Assembly (NCBI GenBank): GCA_018064855.1
Contig: JAGHUM010000001.1
Location: forward strand, 58,521 to 122,520
Source: Candidatus Physcocola equi
Lineage (GTDB): Bacteria > Bacteroidota > Bacteroidia > Bacteroidales > Paludibacteraceae
DNA: 64,000 nucleotides
Reading direction: 5' to 3'
Position numbers and translations under genes: made by a program
The notes under the pieces: model-generated
The model's input: the letters and a program-made list of their open reading frames with translations, nothing else
Databases searched by the model: none
What the model was told of the DNA's origin: nothing
Shown: positions 43,565-53,655 of the stretch, piece after piece
Numbering within the stretch: position 1 is the stretch's first letter
Layout: the number at the start of each line of letters is the position of its first letter

Positions 43565-45376
43565 ATGATAAATATAACAAATAAAGCCCTATGTTGTGGC
43601 TGTAATGCATGCGGTGATGCTTGTGCGAAAAACGCCATTACATTCAAGACTGATAATGAAGGTTTTTGGTATCCAGAGGTAAATAAGGACCTTTGTGTGG
43701 ATTGCGGTCTTTGCGACAAGGTATGTCCTATATTGTATCCTGCAGATAAGATAGAGAGATACAATGAACCCATAGTTTTTGCAGCATATACCAAAGATGA
43801 ACTTATTCGTTTAGACTCCACATCTGGGGGAATACACTCCATGCTTGCAAATTCAATGTATGCAAAAAAAGCTTATGTTGGTGGAGCTGTTTATAATGAG
43901 GATCATACTGTTTCACAAATAATAGATGACAATCCTTCGAGACTTCCGGAAATACGAAGCAGTAAATATCTCCAAAGTGATTCTTCTGGTGTATATAGGG
44001 AAATTAGGCAGAAATTACTTGAGGGTCGCGATGTCTTTTTTTGTGGATGTCCTTGTCAAATTCAAGCTTTATACAAATTCCTTGGAAATAAAGAGTATGA
44101 GCATCTCACTACATGTGATTTTATTTGCAGGGGTGTAAATTCTCCAAAGGTTTTTTTGAAGTATATGGATATGCTTGAACGACAATATGGAGCGAAGGCA
44201 ATAGAAATAAAATTTAAGAATAAAAAGTGGGGTTGGCATAATTTTTCTATGCGTGTGAATTTTGCAAATGGGAAAGAGTATTGCAAAGATCGCTATCATG
44301 ATTTGTTCTTTATTGGTTATTTACAAGCAGGAAGTTTTACGCGCCCTTCATGTTATGAGTGTCATTTTAAAGGGTTTCCTCAAAAAGCTGATATAACACT
44401 TGCTGATTTTTGGGGAATTGAGAAAATTGATAAATCTATGGATCAGGACAGAGGAACATCTCTTGTAATGATTAATTCTGATAAGGGTCAAAAATTATTT
44501 GATTCTATTAAAGATAATATTTGTTGGAAGCAATTTTCTTTTGAAGATGCTAAGGTGGGAAATCCAGCTCTTACAAGTTCTCTCAAACCTGCGAAAAATA
44601 ATCGTAAACAGTTCTTTGAAGCTCTTGATAAAGAATTATTCGAGAATGTTGCGCGTCAATATTTTCCCCCTGTACCTAAATGGTCGAATACTCTAAAAAG
44701 AAATCTAATTTATATACTTTTAATATTAAAACGTTTTCTATCTTTTACCTGCACTTTAGGATTCTCATTCAATATGTGGGAAACCTTTTTAAGAATCAAT
44801 TTCATTTCAAATCTGGTTAGTAGAGAGATTTTTCTTCCTTTTAGGAATGTAAGTCGAACAGTCATTCAAATGAGCAATGGCTCCAAAATTAATCTAAAAG
44901 CAAGATTTACCACAGGTATAAAACAGGTCAAGAAGTCGCGTACTGAGACTCGTATTCTTCTAGAAAAAGATGCATCGTTGACAATTGATGGAGACTTCAA
45001 TTGTTATGCAAACTCATACATACGTGTTTTCCCTAACGGTCACCTTATCTTACATGGGGGGTTCATCAATGAGAATGTTCAGATTTCCTGTGGAGATACC
45101 ATCGAAATCGGAGAAGGCGCAACTATAGGGCGTGATGTGTGTATTCGGTCCTATGATGGCCATACCATCGAAACTGATGGTTACAGGATTGCTGAGTCAA
45201 TAAAAATTGGTAAACATGTTTGGATAGGTCAAGGTGCAACAGTCTTAAAAGGAGTGAATGTTGGAGATGGAGCGATTATTGCATCTGGAGCACTCGTTAC
45301 TAAAGATGTGCCTGCACATAGTATTGTGGGAGGAATCCCAGCTAAGGTGATAAAGGAGAATGTTAGTTGGCACTAA
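43565..45376 (+). CDS. Ferredoxin/FrhB-like protein fused to hexapeptide acyltransferase
   Basis: 603 residues. Residues 10-54 hold two 4Fe-4S motifs (C10-x2-C13-x2-C16-x3-C20 and C44-x2-C47-x2-C50-x3-C54). Residues ~70-370 match the coenzyme F420 hydrogenase/dehydrogenase beta-subunit family ([39 protein letters not shown]). A hydrophobic linker (~385-415) leads to a left-handed beta-helix acyltransferase (~470-600: [54 protein letters not shown]). FrhB-like proteins occur in polysaccharide loci next to pyruvyl-transferase-family genes (one is at 52546) but their reaction is unclear. The fusion to an O-acetyltransferase-type domain is unusual. Confidence 0.85.
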   Translation: MINITNKALCCGCNACGDACAKNAITFKTDNEGFWYPEVNKDLCVDCGLCDKVCPILYPADKIERYNEPIVFAAYTKDELIRLDSTSGGIHSMLANSMYAKKAYVGGAVYNEDHTVSQIIDDNPSRLPEIRSSKYLQSDSSGVYREIRQKLLEGRDVFFCGCPCQIQALYKFLGNKEYEHLTTCDFICRGVNSPKVFLKYMDMLERQYGAKAIEIKFKNKKWGWHNFSMRVNFANGKEYCKDRYHDLFFIGYLQAGSFTRPSCYECHFKGFPQKADITLADFWGIEKIDKSMDQDRGTSLVMINSDKGQKLFDSIKDNICWKQFSFEDAKVGNPALTSSLKPAKNNRKQFFEALDKELFENVARQYFPPVPKWSNTLKRNLIYILLILKRFLSFTCTLGFSFNMWETFLRINFISNLVSREIFLPFRNVSRTVIQMSNGSKINLKARFTTGIKQVKKSRTETRILLEKDASLTIDGDFNCYANSYIRVFPNGHLILHGGFINENVQISCGDTIEIGEGATIGRDVCIRSYDGHTIETDGYRIAESIKIGKHVWIGQGATVLKGVNVGDGAIIASGALVTKDVPAHSIVGGIPAKVIKENVSWH

Positions 45377-45387
45377 ATATAGAAGAT

Positions 45388-46566
45388 ATGAAAGAAATTC
45401 TTATTGTGGGAGGGACTGGTGTAATTAGTTATGCTATAGTTAATGAGGCCTTAAAACAAGGATTTAGAGTTATTTGTATAAACAGAGGCAAATCAAAGAA
45501 CCAAATATTGGATCCTTCGGTAGAGGTCATCTTTGCAGATTATAGGGATAGAGAAATAATAGAATCTAAAATCAAGAATAGACATTTTGATGTGGTTCTT
45601 GATGTTCTTTGCTATAATGAAAGAGACATAGAATATAGTGTATCATTGTTCGGAGATCATTGTGATCAGTACATGTTTTTGTCTTCTGCGGAAGTTTATA
45701 ATAAACCATTGTATGAAAAAGTTATCCATAATGAAGATGTTGAAATAATTAATCCTCATTGGTCATATAGTGCCAATAAAGCAAAATGCGAATTGAAGTT
45801 GATTGAACTGGCTTCTAATTACAAATTCAAATATACGATTGTAAGACCTGCTATCACTTATGGTAACACTAGAATTCCTTATGGATTTATGCCAGCCTAT
45901 GGTTATCATGGAACAATAGTTCAAAGAATTTTAAACAACAAACCTCTAATCTTGTTCAACGGAGGTGAAAATTATGCTACAATAACGAGGGTTGAAGACT
46001 TTGCTGTTGGTTTTGTTGGTCTCATAGGTAATTCTAAAGCTTACAATCAGACTTTTCATGTCTCAGGTGATGAATACGTAACCTGGAAAGATGTCCTTGA
46101 CTCTCTTGGTGATGTATTGGGTGTACGTCCTATTTATATATCAATAGATAGCAACTTCATTGGAAAGGAAGTCCCCAGTCTTAGCGAGCAGATTGTGGGC
46201 GGCCGTTCTTATAGCCAACGTCTTGACAATTCGAAAATAAAAAATGCGGTTCCTGATTTCAAAACAAATATTTCATTGCGGGAAGGATTAAAGATGACTG
46301 TGGACTATTATAATTCTCATAATTATCTAAACGGTATAGATTATTTGTTTGATGCTGATATTGACCGAATTGTTGCAAAATATTGTAGGCTAAAATGTAT
46401 AAGTGTAGCTCCTTATAAATTGGGCTTTGTGGATTATCTAAGTAATGCTTCATTTTATGACAAACTTACTTATTGGTTAGAATATCACAAGGAGAATTTT
46501 TTCCTACGAAACATATTAAACAGAAAAAATGTTGTAGGAAAGATAATTGGGAAACTTAAAAAATGA
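45388..46566 (+). CDS. NAD-dependent epimerase/dehydratase (extended SDR)
   Basis: 392 residues from ATG 45388; a TTG seven codons earlier would overlap the previous gene and is unlikely. The NAD fold is EILIVGGTGVISYAIVNEAL and the catalytic Tyr-Lys is in WSYSANKAKCELKL. There is no RxxR nucleotide-sugar motif that fixes the substrate. The C-terminal ~60 residues extend beyond the usual fold. It starts 11 bases after the FeS-fusion gene. Role: some nucleotide-sugar interconversion, not further defined. Confidence 0.8.
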   Translation: MKEILIVGGTGVISYAIVNEALKQGFRVICINRGKSKNQILDPSVEVIFADYRDREIIESKIKNRHFDVVLDVLCYNERDIEYSVSLFGDHCDQYMFLSSAEVYNKPLYEKVIHNEDVEIINPHWSYSANKAKCELKLIELASNYKFKYTIVRPAITYGNTRIPYGFMPAYGYHGTIVQRILNNKPLILFNGGENYATITRVEDFAVGFVGLIGNSKAYNQTFHVSGDEYVTWKDVLDSLGDVLGVRPIYISIDSNFIGKEVPSLSEQIVGGRSYSQRLDNSKIKNAVPDFKTNISLREGLKMTVDYYNSHNYLNGIDYLFDADIDRIVAKYCRLKCISVAPYKLGFVDYLSNASFYDKLTYWLEYHKENFFLRNILNRKNVVGKIIGKLKK

Positions 46567-46669
46567 AACGATATAAGTTAAATATTAATAGTTTTCCGTT
46601 ATAAAACGCAACATATTGTATTGTCGAGATAGTATACGAATTGTACTTTTTATTTTAACTTTTTTATTA

Positions 46670-47488
46670 ATGAAAGTAGTTCTTCTTGCCGGAGGTTTTG
46701 GTTCTAGAATATCTGAGGAAAGTGTATTTAAACCAAAACCAATGATTGAAATTGGGGGTATGCCAATTATTTGGCATATAATGAAAGAATATGCTTATTA
46801 TGGTCATAATGAGTTTATTATTTGTGCTGGTTATAAACAAGAATACATAAAAGAATGGTTTTCTAACTATTTTCTCTATAATAGTGATGTGAGTTTTGAT
46901 TATAGAAATGGTAAGAATGAAATGCAAATACATAGCTCTTCTCTTGAGCCATGGAAAGTGACTATTGTAGATACTGGGTATAACACAATGACTGGTGGTA
47001 GAATTAAGCGTATTCAAAAATATGTCGGGAACGAAACTTTTATGATGACTTATGGAGATGGAGTGTGTGATGTTGACATAAATAAGATAATAGAATTCCA
47101 TCGTTCTCATGGGAAAATTGCGACTCTAACTGCAGTTAAACAAGCTCAAGAAAAAGGAGTACTTGATATAGATGGGACGAATGCAGTTAAGTCATTTCGT
47201 GAAAAGAACTCTTGCGATGGTTCTCCAATAAATGTTGGTTATATGGTGTTGCAGCCTGAAATTTTTGATTATCTCACAGATGATAAATGCGTTTTTGAAC
47301 AAGAACCTCTTCGTAGATTGGTTGAACAAGGACAGTTGATGTCATATATCCATTCTGGTTTCTGGCAATGTATGGATAATATTAGAGAAAAAACAATGTT
47401 AGAAAAATTACTTGCCAATAATGTAGCACCGTGGAAAAAATGGGAAAGAATTGTCCCTAATAATGAATTTTTTAATAATCTAAAATGA
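46670..47488 (+). CDS. rfbF: Glucose-1-phosphate cytidylyltransferase
   Basis: 272 residues from ATG 46670; 18 in-frame codons upstream are A+T-rich and not family-like. It makes CDP-glucose from CTP and glucose 1-phosphate. VVLLAGGFGSRISEESVFKP is the RfbF form of the nucleotide loop, followed by PKPMIEIGGMPIIWHIMK, TGYNTMTGGRIKRIQKYVG and MTYGDGVCDVD. It overlaps the next gene by four bases (ATGA) and starts a tightly coupled CDP-sugar block. Confidence 0.93.
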   Translation: MKVVLLAGGFGSRISEESVFKPKPMIEIGGMPIIWHIMKEYAYYGHNEFIICAGYKQEYIKEWFSNYFLYNSDVSFDYRNGKNEMQIHSSSLEPWKVTIVDTGYNTMTGGRIKRIQKYVGNETFMMTYGDGVCDVDINKIIEFHRSHGKIATLTAVKQAQEKGVLDIDGTNAVKSFREKNSCDGSPINVGYMVLQPEIFDYLTDDKCVFEQEPLRRLVEQGQLMSYIHSGFWQCMDNIREKTMLEKLLANNVAPWKKWERIVPNNEFFNNLK

Positions 47489-47886
47489 GCAACATTGAAA
47501 ATGTAAAAGTTATTCCTCGACGTTTAATAAGTGATGAACGCGGATGGTTTTTTAAAGCTATTACAGGAACAGAAGAATGTATTCCTAATCATACAGGTGA
47601 AGTCTATCTTACTATGGGAAAACCTGGACAAATAAAAGGTTGTCATTTTCATCCTGAAGCTGTTGAGTGGTTTACTGTCATATGTGGGAATGCATTGCTA
47701 AAACTTGAAGATGTCGAAACTCATGAGTGTAAAGAAATTAGAATGAGTTTGGAACAATCAATAACAGTGTTTGTCCCTAATAAAGTTGCTCACAGTTTTA
47801 CAAATGTTGGTGATACAAATATGGTGATATTGGCATACACAGACAAACTATATGATCCAAAAGATACAATTGCATATACGTTATGA
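47485..47886 (+). CDS. Cupin sugar isomerase/epimerase-like protein (RmlC/FdtA type)
   Basis: 133 residues, a single cupin fold: RLISDERGWFFKAITGTEE, MGKPGQIKGCHFHPEAVEWF with the two cupin His, then VFVPNKVAHSFTNVGDTNM. Size and motifs suit small sugar 3,4-ketoisomerases or epimerases acting on a 4-keto-6-deoxy nucleotide sugar. Its position between rfbF and rfbG, overlapping both by four bases, points to the CDP-4-keto-6-deoxyglucose made by RfbG as substrate. The stereochemistry cannot be read from the sequence. Confidence 0.8.
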   Translation: MSNIENVKVIPRRLISDERGWFFKAITGTEECIPNHTGEVYLTMGKPGQIKGCHFHPEAVEWFTVICGNALLKLEDVETHECKEIRMSLEQSITVFVPNKVAHSFTNVGDTNMVILAYTDKLYDPKDTIAYTL

Positions 47887-48968
47887 TAGATATATTTAAT
47901 GAATTCTTCAAAGGCAAGAGAGTTATAATTACTGGTCATACCGGTTTCAAGGGCTCTTGGCTTTCTATTTGGTTGCATGAATTAGGGGCTGAGATTGTTG
48001 GCATTGGTCTAGACCCATTTACCGAGAAAGACAATTTTGTCCTTTCTGGTATTGGATCTAAGATAAAAGCAGATATCCGTGCTGACATTCGTGATTTAGA
48101 TAAAATGAAGGCTATTTTTGCAGAATTCCAACCAGAAATTGTTTTTCATTTGGCAGCTCAACCATTAGTCCGTTTGAGTTATGAACAACCTGTTGAGACG
48201 TATGAAACCAATGTAATGGGTACCATCAATATTTTAGAAGCTATTCGTGCAACCGATAGTGTGAAAGTTGGTGTTATGATTACGACTGATAAATGTTACG
48301 ATAATAAGGAACAACTAAGAGGGTATAAGGAGGACGACCCTTTTGGCGGCTACGATCCTTATTCTTCATCAAAGGGTGCTTGTGAAATCGTTATTCAGTC
48401 ATGGAGAAGAAGTTATTTCAACCCAGAACAGTTCGAAAAACATGGTAAGTCTATTGCTTCCGTTCGTGCAGGTAATGTGATTGGAGGTGGTGATTGGGCT
48501 TTAGATCGTATTATTCCAGATTGTATTAAGTCGATTGAATCCAATAAGACAATTGAAATCCGTTCTCCTAAATCTGTTCGACCATGGGAGCATGTATTGG
48601 AACCTTTGTCAGGTTATATGTTGTTGGCACAGAAAATGTGGAACTCGCCTACTGAGTATTGTGAAGGTTGGAACTTTGGACCGGAAGCAGATTCTGTCTC
48701 TACTGTTTGGGACGTTGCCACTGAATTAGTTAAGAACTTTGGGAAGGGCGAACTCAAGGATGTCTCAGATCCAAATGCTGTGCATGAGGCTCAATTATTG
48801 ATGTTAGACATCACAAAAGCAAAGACCCGTTTAAGTTGGAAACCACGACTAAATATGAAACAGTGTATAACTCTAGTTTCAGATTGGTATAAACGTTATT
48901 CGACAACAAATGTATATGATTTGTGTGTTGCAGAGATTAATAAATTTATTCATTGTACAATCAAATGA
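47883..48968 (+). CDS. rfbG: CDP-glucose 4,6-dehydratase
   Basis: 361 residues, the usual length. It converts CDP-glucose to CDP-4-keto-6-deoxyglucose. Motifs: VIITGHTGFKGSWLSIWLHE (the family-specific NAD loop), FHLAAQPLVRLSYEQPVETY, TTDKCYDNKE, and the catalytic Tyr-Lys in GGYDPYSSSKGACE. VRPWEHVLEPLSGYMLLAQ is diagnostic. It overlaps both neighbours by four bases. Confidence 0.95.
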   Translation: MIDIFNEFFKGKRVIITGHTGFKGSWLSIWLHELGAEIVGIGLDPFTEKDNFVLSGIGSKIKADIRADIRDLDKMKAIFAEFQPEIVFHLAAQPLVRLSYEQPVETYETNVMGTINILEAIRATDSVKVGVMITTDKCYDNKEQLRGYKEDDPFGGYDPYSSSKGACEIVIQSWRRSYFNPEQFEKHGKSIASVRAGNVIGGGDWALDRIIPDCIKSIESNKTIEIRSPKSVRPWEHVLEPLSGYMLLAQKMWNSPTEYCEGWNFGPEADSVSTVWDVATELVKNFGKGELKDVSDPNAVHEAQLLMLDITKAKTRLSWKPRLNMKQCITLVSDWYKRYSTTNVYDLCVAEINKFIHCTIK

Positions 48969-49888
48969 GAATATCAATAATAGGATCAAATGGTATGCTT
49001 TCTGCTGCATTGACAAAAGGCTTTTTTGAAGCTGGAAATATTGTGGATGTCTATGGTTTGGATGCACCAGTTGAGTATCCATGTACAAATTTTTTTCCGA
49101 CAAATCTGCTGAAAGATGAGATGAACTATGACAATTTGGTGAAGTCGGATATGATTGTTTATGCTGCAGGAGCAGGAGTTCAAGCCGCACTCTCTACGCC
49201 GTCTTCATTGATGTATTCATTAAATGTAAGTGTTCCAATAGGTATTACATTAAACTTAAAATCGTATGGTTATAAGGGGGTGTTTATCACTTTTGGATCT
49301 TATATGGAGATTGGTATAAATGACGAGGAAAAGGCGTTCAAAGAAGATGACGTTATATGCTCTACATTGCCAGTGTCAAATGATTATGCATTGTCAAAAA
49401 GATTGTTTGGCAGATACATGAGAGATTTAATCTGTGAATTTAAGTATTGGCACTTTATTCTTCCCAATATGTTTTCATATAATGATTTAAAACCAGGTAC
49501 ACGTCTTATCCCTTATACGCTAGAATACATAAAAAAGTATTTATCAGGAGAAGAAACTGTTGATCCTTCTTATAGTGCAGGATTTCAAACTAGGCAATTT
49601 ATATTATTAGAGGATTTGTTGATTGTGCTATCAAAATCAGTTGAAAAAAATATTCCTTCTGGTATTTATAATGTTGGAGGTGGCAAATATATGTCAATAA
49701 GAAATCTTATTGAATCTATATTTGCATATTATCATGTTCCTTGTAAAGATTCTTTCTTTGGACAAAGTGTTAGAAGGGATGGTGATATTAAGTGTTTGAG
49801 ATTAAATGGTGATAAATTAAAATCATCTATTAATTATTTGCCTAATACAGAAATAGAAGATGTTTTAACAAAATTTTCGAATTCCTAA
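48965..49888 (+). CDS. NAD(P)-dependent reductase/epimerase acting in the CDP-6-deoxyhexose branch
   Basis: 307 residues from ATG 48965, which overlaps the rfbG stop (ATGA). Rossmann start RISIIGSNGMLSAALTKGFF and catalytic Tyr-Lys in VSNDYALSKRLFGRYM. PSGIYNVGGGKYMSIRNLIE is typical of SDR reductases of deoxysugar pathways. By position it most likely reduces the 4-keto group of the CDP sugar, the last step. No rfbH-type dehydrase is present, so the product should be a 6-deoxyhexose, not a 3,6-dideoxyhexose. Confidence 0.8.
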   Translation: MRISIIGSNGMLSAALTKGFFEAGNIVDVYGLDAPVEYPCTNFFPTNLLKDEMNYDNLVKSDMIVYAAGAGVQAALSTPSSLMYSLNVSVPIGITLNLKSYGYKGVFITFGSYMEIGINDEEKAFKEDDVICSTLPVSNDYALSKRLFGRYMRDLICEFKYWHFILPNMFSYNDLKPGTRLIPYTLEYIKKYLSGEETVDPSYSAGFQTRQFILLEDLLIVLSKSVEKNIPSGIYNVGGGKYMSIRNLIESIFAYYHVPCKDSFFGQSVRRDGDIKCLRLNGDKLKSSINYLPNTEIEDVLTKFSNS

Positions 49889-51420
49889 TGGTTACGGACA
49901 GTAAAAGAATAGCAAAGAATACTATCATGCTCTATATTCGAATGATAGTAAATATGTTTATTTCTTTATACACCTCTAGAGTTGTCTTAGAAGTCCTTGG
50001 TGTTGAGGATTATGGAATATATGGTGTTGTTGGTGGTGTTTTGTCCATGTTCTCTTTTTTTAATGCTTCATTAAGTGGTGCAACTTCAAGATTTCTAACT
50101 TATGAAATTGGGAAAGGTAATGTTATCTCAACAAGGAGAACATTTAGCACTTCTTTTTGGATTCATTTCCTGTTGGCAATTTGTATTGTTTTTTTATGTG
50201 AAACTATTGGATTGTGGTTTTTGTCTGAAAAATTAATTATTCCAGATGATAGAATGTTTGCGGCTCATGTTGTGTTTCAACTCGCTATAGCTTCCATGTT
50301 TGTAAGTATTTCACAGGTTCCTTATAATGCTTGCATTTTTTCTTTTGAGAGATTGGATGTTTATGCATATGTGGAAATTGTAAATTCATGTTTAAAGTTA
50401 ATTGTTGTATATTTTTTATGTATAGGCAATTATGATAAATTAATTCTATATGCTTTTTTGAATCTTACTGTAACTCTTTTGGTTGCGTTGTTTTATCGTT
50501 TGTATTGTAAACATAATTTTGAACCTTGTCGAATTGAATATATTTGGGAAAAAGAAAAAGTCAAACAATTATTAGTATTTTCCGGTTGGGATTTATTTGG
50601 AAATTTGAGTGTCATGGCAAGAGGTCAGGGTGTAAATATGTTGTTAAACATGAATTTTGGTCCTATTATGAATGCAGCTTCAGACATAGCAACAAAAGTT
50701 CAGAATATCATAATGGGATTTGCTTCAAATGTTTCAATAGCAACTCGTCCTCAAATCGTTAAGTCATATGCAACAAATGATCATGAAAATATGCTTACTC
50801 TGATGAGAGATGGAGCGAGACTTACATTTGTTTTGATGATGTTGGTGTCTGTTCCTCTAATTTGTGAAACGCATTTTATTCTACAAATATGGTTAGGTTG
50901 TGTTCCAGAATACTCTGCAATATTGTGTAAGTTGACGTTGTTTTGGAATATTGTTGTGGCGATGAACATTACTGCAAATTATGGTGTTCAGGCTACAGCA
51001 AAGGTGAAATTTGTAAGTTTTGTAGCGGGAATGCTATTTCTTTTGGTAATTCCATTAACTTATTTTTTGTTTATATATAGATTTCCATATTGGACTCCTT
51101 TTGTTTTGAATGTTTTTTTCGTGATCATATGTCCCTATATTAGTAGTGCTATAACCTTAAAAAAAGAAATAAGAGGATATAGTTTTCGGAAGGTTTTAAT
51201 ACCAGATCAATTAAGGGATTGGACCTCTCTTATAATTGTGATTTCAATAACTTCTGTTATACAATACAGTATGGAAGAGTCGTTGATAAGGTTTATCGCG
51301 TCTTTTGTTGTTTCAACAGTTATTGTATTTTTAACATCGTTTTTTATAGTATTCCCGAAAGACAGAAGAACGATTATTGTTTTATATATAAAAAGTAAAA
51401 TATGCAAAATTCACCATTAG
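49888..51420 (+). CDS. wzx: Polysaccharide repeat-unit flippase (Wzx-like)
   Basis: 510 residues with about 12-14 hydrophobic segments over the whole length. The N-terminus RIAKNTIMLYIRMIVNMFIS and the early YTSRVVLEVLGVEDYGIYGV are the standard pattern of oligosaccharide flippases (PST/MATE superfamily). It moves the lipid-linked repeat unit across the inner membrane. It overlaps the upstream reductase by one base (TAATG) and the downstream glycosyltransferase by 19. Confidence 0.92.
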   Translation: MVTDSKRIAKNTIMLYIRMIVNMFISLYTSRVVLEVLGVEDYGIYGVVGGVLSMFSFFNASLSGATSRFLTYEIGKGNVISTRRTFSTSFWIHFLLAICIVFLCETIGLWFLSEKLIIPDDRMFAAHVVFQLAIASMFVSISQVPYNACIFSFERLDVYAYVEIVNSCLKLIVVYFLCIGNYDKLILYAFLNLTVTLLVALFYRLYCKHNFEPCRIEYIWEKEKVKQLLVFSGWDLFGNLSVMARGQGVNMLLNMNFGPIMNAASDIATKVQNIIMGFASNVSIATRPQIVKSYATNDHENMLTLMRDGARLTFVLMMLVSVPLICETHFILQIWLGCVPEYSAILCKLTLFWNIVVAMNITANYGVQATAKVKFVSFVAGMLFLLVIPLTYFLFIYRFPYWTPFVLNVFFVIICPYISSAITLKKEIRGYSFRKVLIPDQLRDWTSLIIVISITSVIQYSMEESLIRFIASFVVSTVIVFLTSFFIVFPKDRRTIIVLYIKSKICKIHH

Positions 51421-52379
51421 TTTCAATAATAACGCCTTGTCATAATTCAAGATCCTTTATTCATCGTTTGTTGGATTCAATTTTGGAACAAACCTATCCA
51501 AACATTGAAATGTATGCTATGGATAATGCTTCGAAAGATGATACTGCAGATATAATCAAGTCATATATACCAAGATTTGCTCAAAGAGGTTATTCTTTAA
51601 AATATATTTTAGAGGAAGATCTTGGACCTTCTGGAGCCGTACAGAATGCTTTGGGTTTGATTAAAGGTGATTATTTGGTAATGCCGGATAGTGATGATTG
51701 GTATGCTGAAAAAGATTCAATTGAAAAATATGTTAATATATTTGAATCATTGTCTGATGATTATGCGATAGTTCGTGCACAATTACAGCATGTTCGAGAA
51801 TCGGATATGGAAAAATTGGATCTCATCTATGCTAATTTTCCTGAAGATGATCCGGGAACATTGTTTGAAGATTGTCTTTTTGGGAAAAATAATTACTGTT
51901 ATGCTCCTATAAATTACATGGTTAAAGTGTCAAAACTTAGGGAAATGACAGGGATGAGCATTTACAATGCTTATAATACAGGTCAACAAAGACAAATATG
52001 CCTTCCTTTATATTACAAATATAAGGCATGGACTATTAGTGAACCTTTAGCTTGTTACTTAGTAAGAGAATCGTCGATAAGTCATGGTGATTACAGCAAG
52101 TATCCAACTCAGAAAGTTTTGTATTACAAATCGATTAATTATATAGAATCAATTTTAAAAACAATAGATTCAATGCCTGATTTAGACAAAACTAAATATA
52201 GAAATGCTTTTATGAGACAATCTGCTATGCGAATATTGATGTTGTCATTGCGGTGTAATAAGACGGAAGACGTTTGTGGTTATATCAAAGATTACAGACG
52301 TTTTGGAGGTGGATATGATGTGTTTTTTACAATATTGAAGTTTAAGACAAAATTATTTTTGAAGAATTTATTTGTATAA
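51402..52379 (+). CDS. GT2-family glycosyltransferase
   Basis: 325 residues. GT-A fold: PLVSIITPCHNSRSFIHRLL, YAMDNASKDDTADIIKSY and the DxD-type metal site in YLVMPDSDDWYAEKD. LGPSGAVQNALGLIKGDY is the usual acceptor-helix region. The donor and linkage cannot be deduced. The start overlaps wzx by 19 bases, indicating coupled translation. Confidence 0.9.
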   Translation: MQNSPLVSIITPCHNSRSFIHRLLDSILEQTYPNIEMYAMDNASKDDTADIIKSYIPRFAQRGYSLKYILEEDLGPSGAVQNALGLIKGDYLVMPDSDDWYAEKDSIEKYVNIFESLSDDYAIVRAQLQHVRESDMEKLDLIYANFPEDDPGTLFEDCLFGKNNYCYAPINYMVKVSKLREMTGMSIYNAYNTGQQRQICLPLYYKYKAWTISEPLACYLVRESSISHGDYSKYPTQKVLYYKSINYIESILKTIDSMPDLDKTKYRNAFMRQSAMRILMLSLRCNKTEDVCGYIKDYRRFGGGYDVFFTILKFKTKLFLKNLFV

Positions 52380-52545
52380 AGCTTGTACATGCACTAAACA
52401 TCGATTTGTGTTTTTATGCTTAGTTAAATATAGACTTTTTATTTTGTAAAGTGTTTCATCTGTTTTTTTTCAATACAGTGGAATATTTGTATTGGTTTAT
52501 TTCGTCTTGATTCAAATCGTTTGAGACTATAGTTTGATTATTTAA

Positions 52546-53655
52546 ATGAGAATTGCTATTCTTTCTTTAGTTCTGCACACAAATTATGGCGGTATTCTTC
52601 AATCTTATGCGTTGCAGACTGTTTTGGAACGTATGGGACATAAAGTTGAGGTATTGTCAACACCCATAAAATGTTCGCGTCCAAAGTGGTATCGGTGGCC
52701 CTTATGTTTGGCAAAACGAATAATTAAGAAGGTTATGGGAAGGAATAACTCGCCGATTTTCGTGGAGAAATATCGTGACAAATTATACCCGATAATTAGT
52801 CAACATACTCAGACTTTTATAGATAGTCATATTCATGTACGCTATATAGAATCATTCTTCGATATTAACGAAAAAGACTATGATGCTATTATTGTTGGTA
52901 GTGATCAAGTTTGGAGACCCAGATACTTTAAATCTCAATGGCATTCTGCAATTGAAAATGCTTTCCTTTCTTTCACAAAGGGATGGAATATAAACCGAAT
53001 AGCGTATGCTCCGTCTTTTGGTGTTGATAATTGTGAATATTCTGATACTGAATTGAGTGTAATATCAAAGTTGTTAAGGGGGTTTAACTTGATATCTGTT
53101 CGAGAGGATTCTGGTATACAACTTCTCAAGAATCACTTTGGTGTGGATTCTATAAAAGTTGTAGATCCGACTTTGCTCTTATCAAAGGACGATTACTTTG
53201 GCATTGTAAAAAATGAGTCTCAGAGTAAGGGTAATCTTTTGGTTTATATGCTTGATGAAAGTGAAGACAAAAGACGATTCATAAATTTTATTGCAGAGGG
53301 TAAACATTTGGAGCCTTTCAGTGTCAAAGCTTCGGCCGAAGAAATTCAACCCAAAGTGGAAACTTGGATAAAAGGTTTTGCAGATGCAGAATTGATTGTT
53401 ACAGATAGTTTTCATGCATGTGTTTTCTCCATTATTTTTAGAAAACCATTCTGGGTATTAGGAAATAAAATGAGAGGAAATACGCGTTTTGACTCTTTAC
53501 TTGCTATGTTTGATTTACAAAGAAGGTGTATTTCTGCAGAATGTGCTGAGAATATTGATTTTAATAGTCCAATTGAGTGGAATAAAATAGAATCATTACT
53601 TACGAAAGAACGAATAAGGTGTTTAGATTGCTTAAATAAATCATGTTTAATATGA
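52546..53655 (+). CDS. Polysaccharide pyruvyl transferase family protein
   Basis: 369 residues. MRIAILSLVLHTNYGGILQS, then VGSDQVWRPRY, APSFGVDNC, ISVREDSGIQLLKNHFGVD, VDPTLLLSKDDYF and TDSFHACVFSIIFRKPFWVL are the full run of motifs of this family, which attaches pyruvate ketals to sugars using phosphoenolpyruvate. A 166-base gap upstream may hold an internal promoter, but no clean box was found. It overlaps the next gene by four bases (ATGA). The FrhB-like gene at 43565 is its frequent partner in other loci. Confidence 0.88.
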   Translation: MRIAILSLVLHTNYGGILQSYALQTVLERMGHKVEVLSTPIKCSRPKWYRWPLCLAKRIIKKVMGRNNSPIFVEKYRDKLYPIISQHTQTFIDSHIHVRYIESFFDINEKDYDAIIVGSDQVWRPRYFKSQWHSAIENAFLSFTKGWNINRIAYAPSFGVDNCEYSDTELSVISKLLRGFNLISVREDSGIQLLKNHFGVDSIKVVDPTLLLSKDDYFGIVKNESQSKGNLLVYMLDESEDKRRFINFIAEGKHLEPFSVKASAEEIQPKVETWIKGFADAELIVTDSFHACVFSIIFRKPFWVLGNKMRGNTRFDSLLAMFDLQRRCISAECAENIDFNSPIEWNKIESLLTKERIRCLDCLNKSCLI

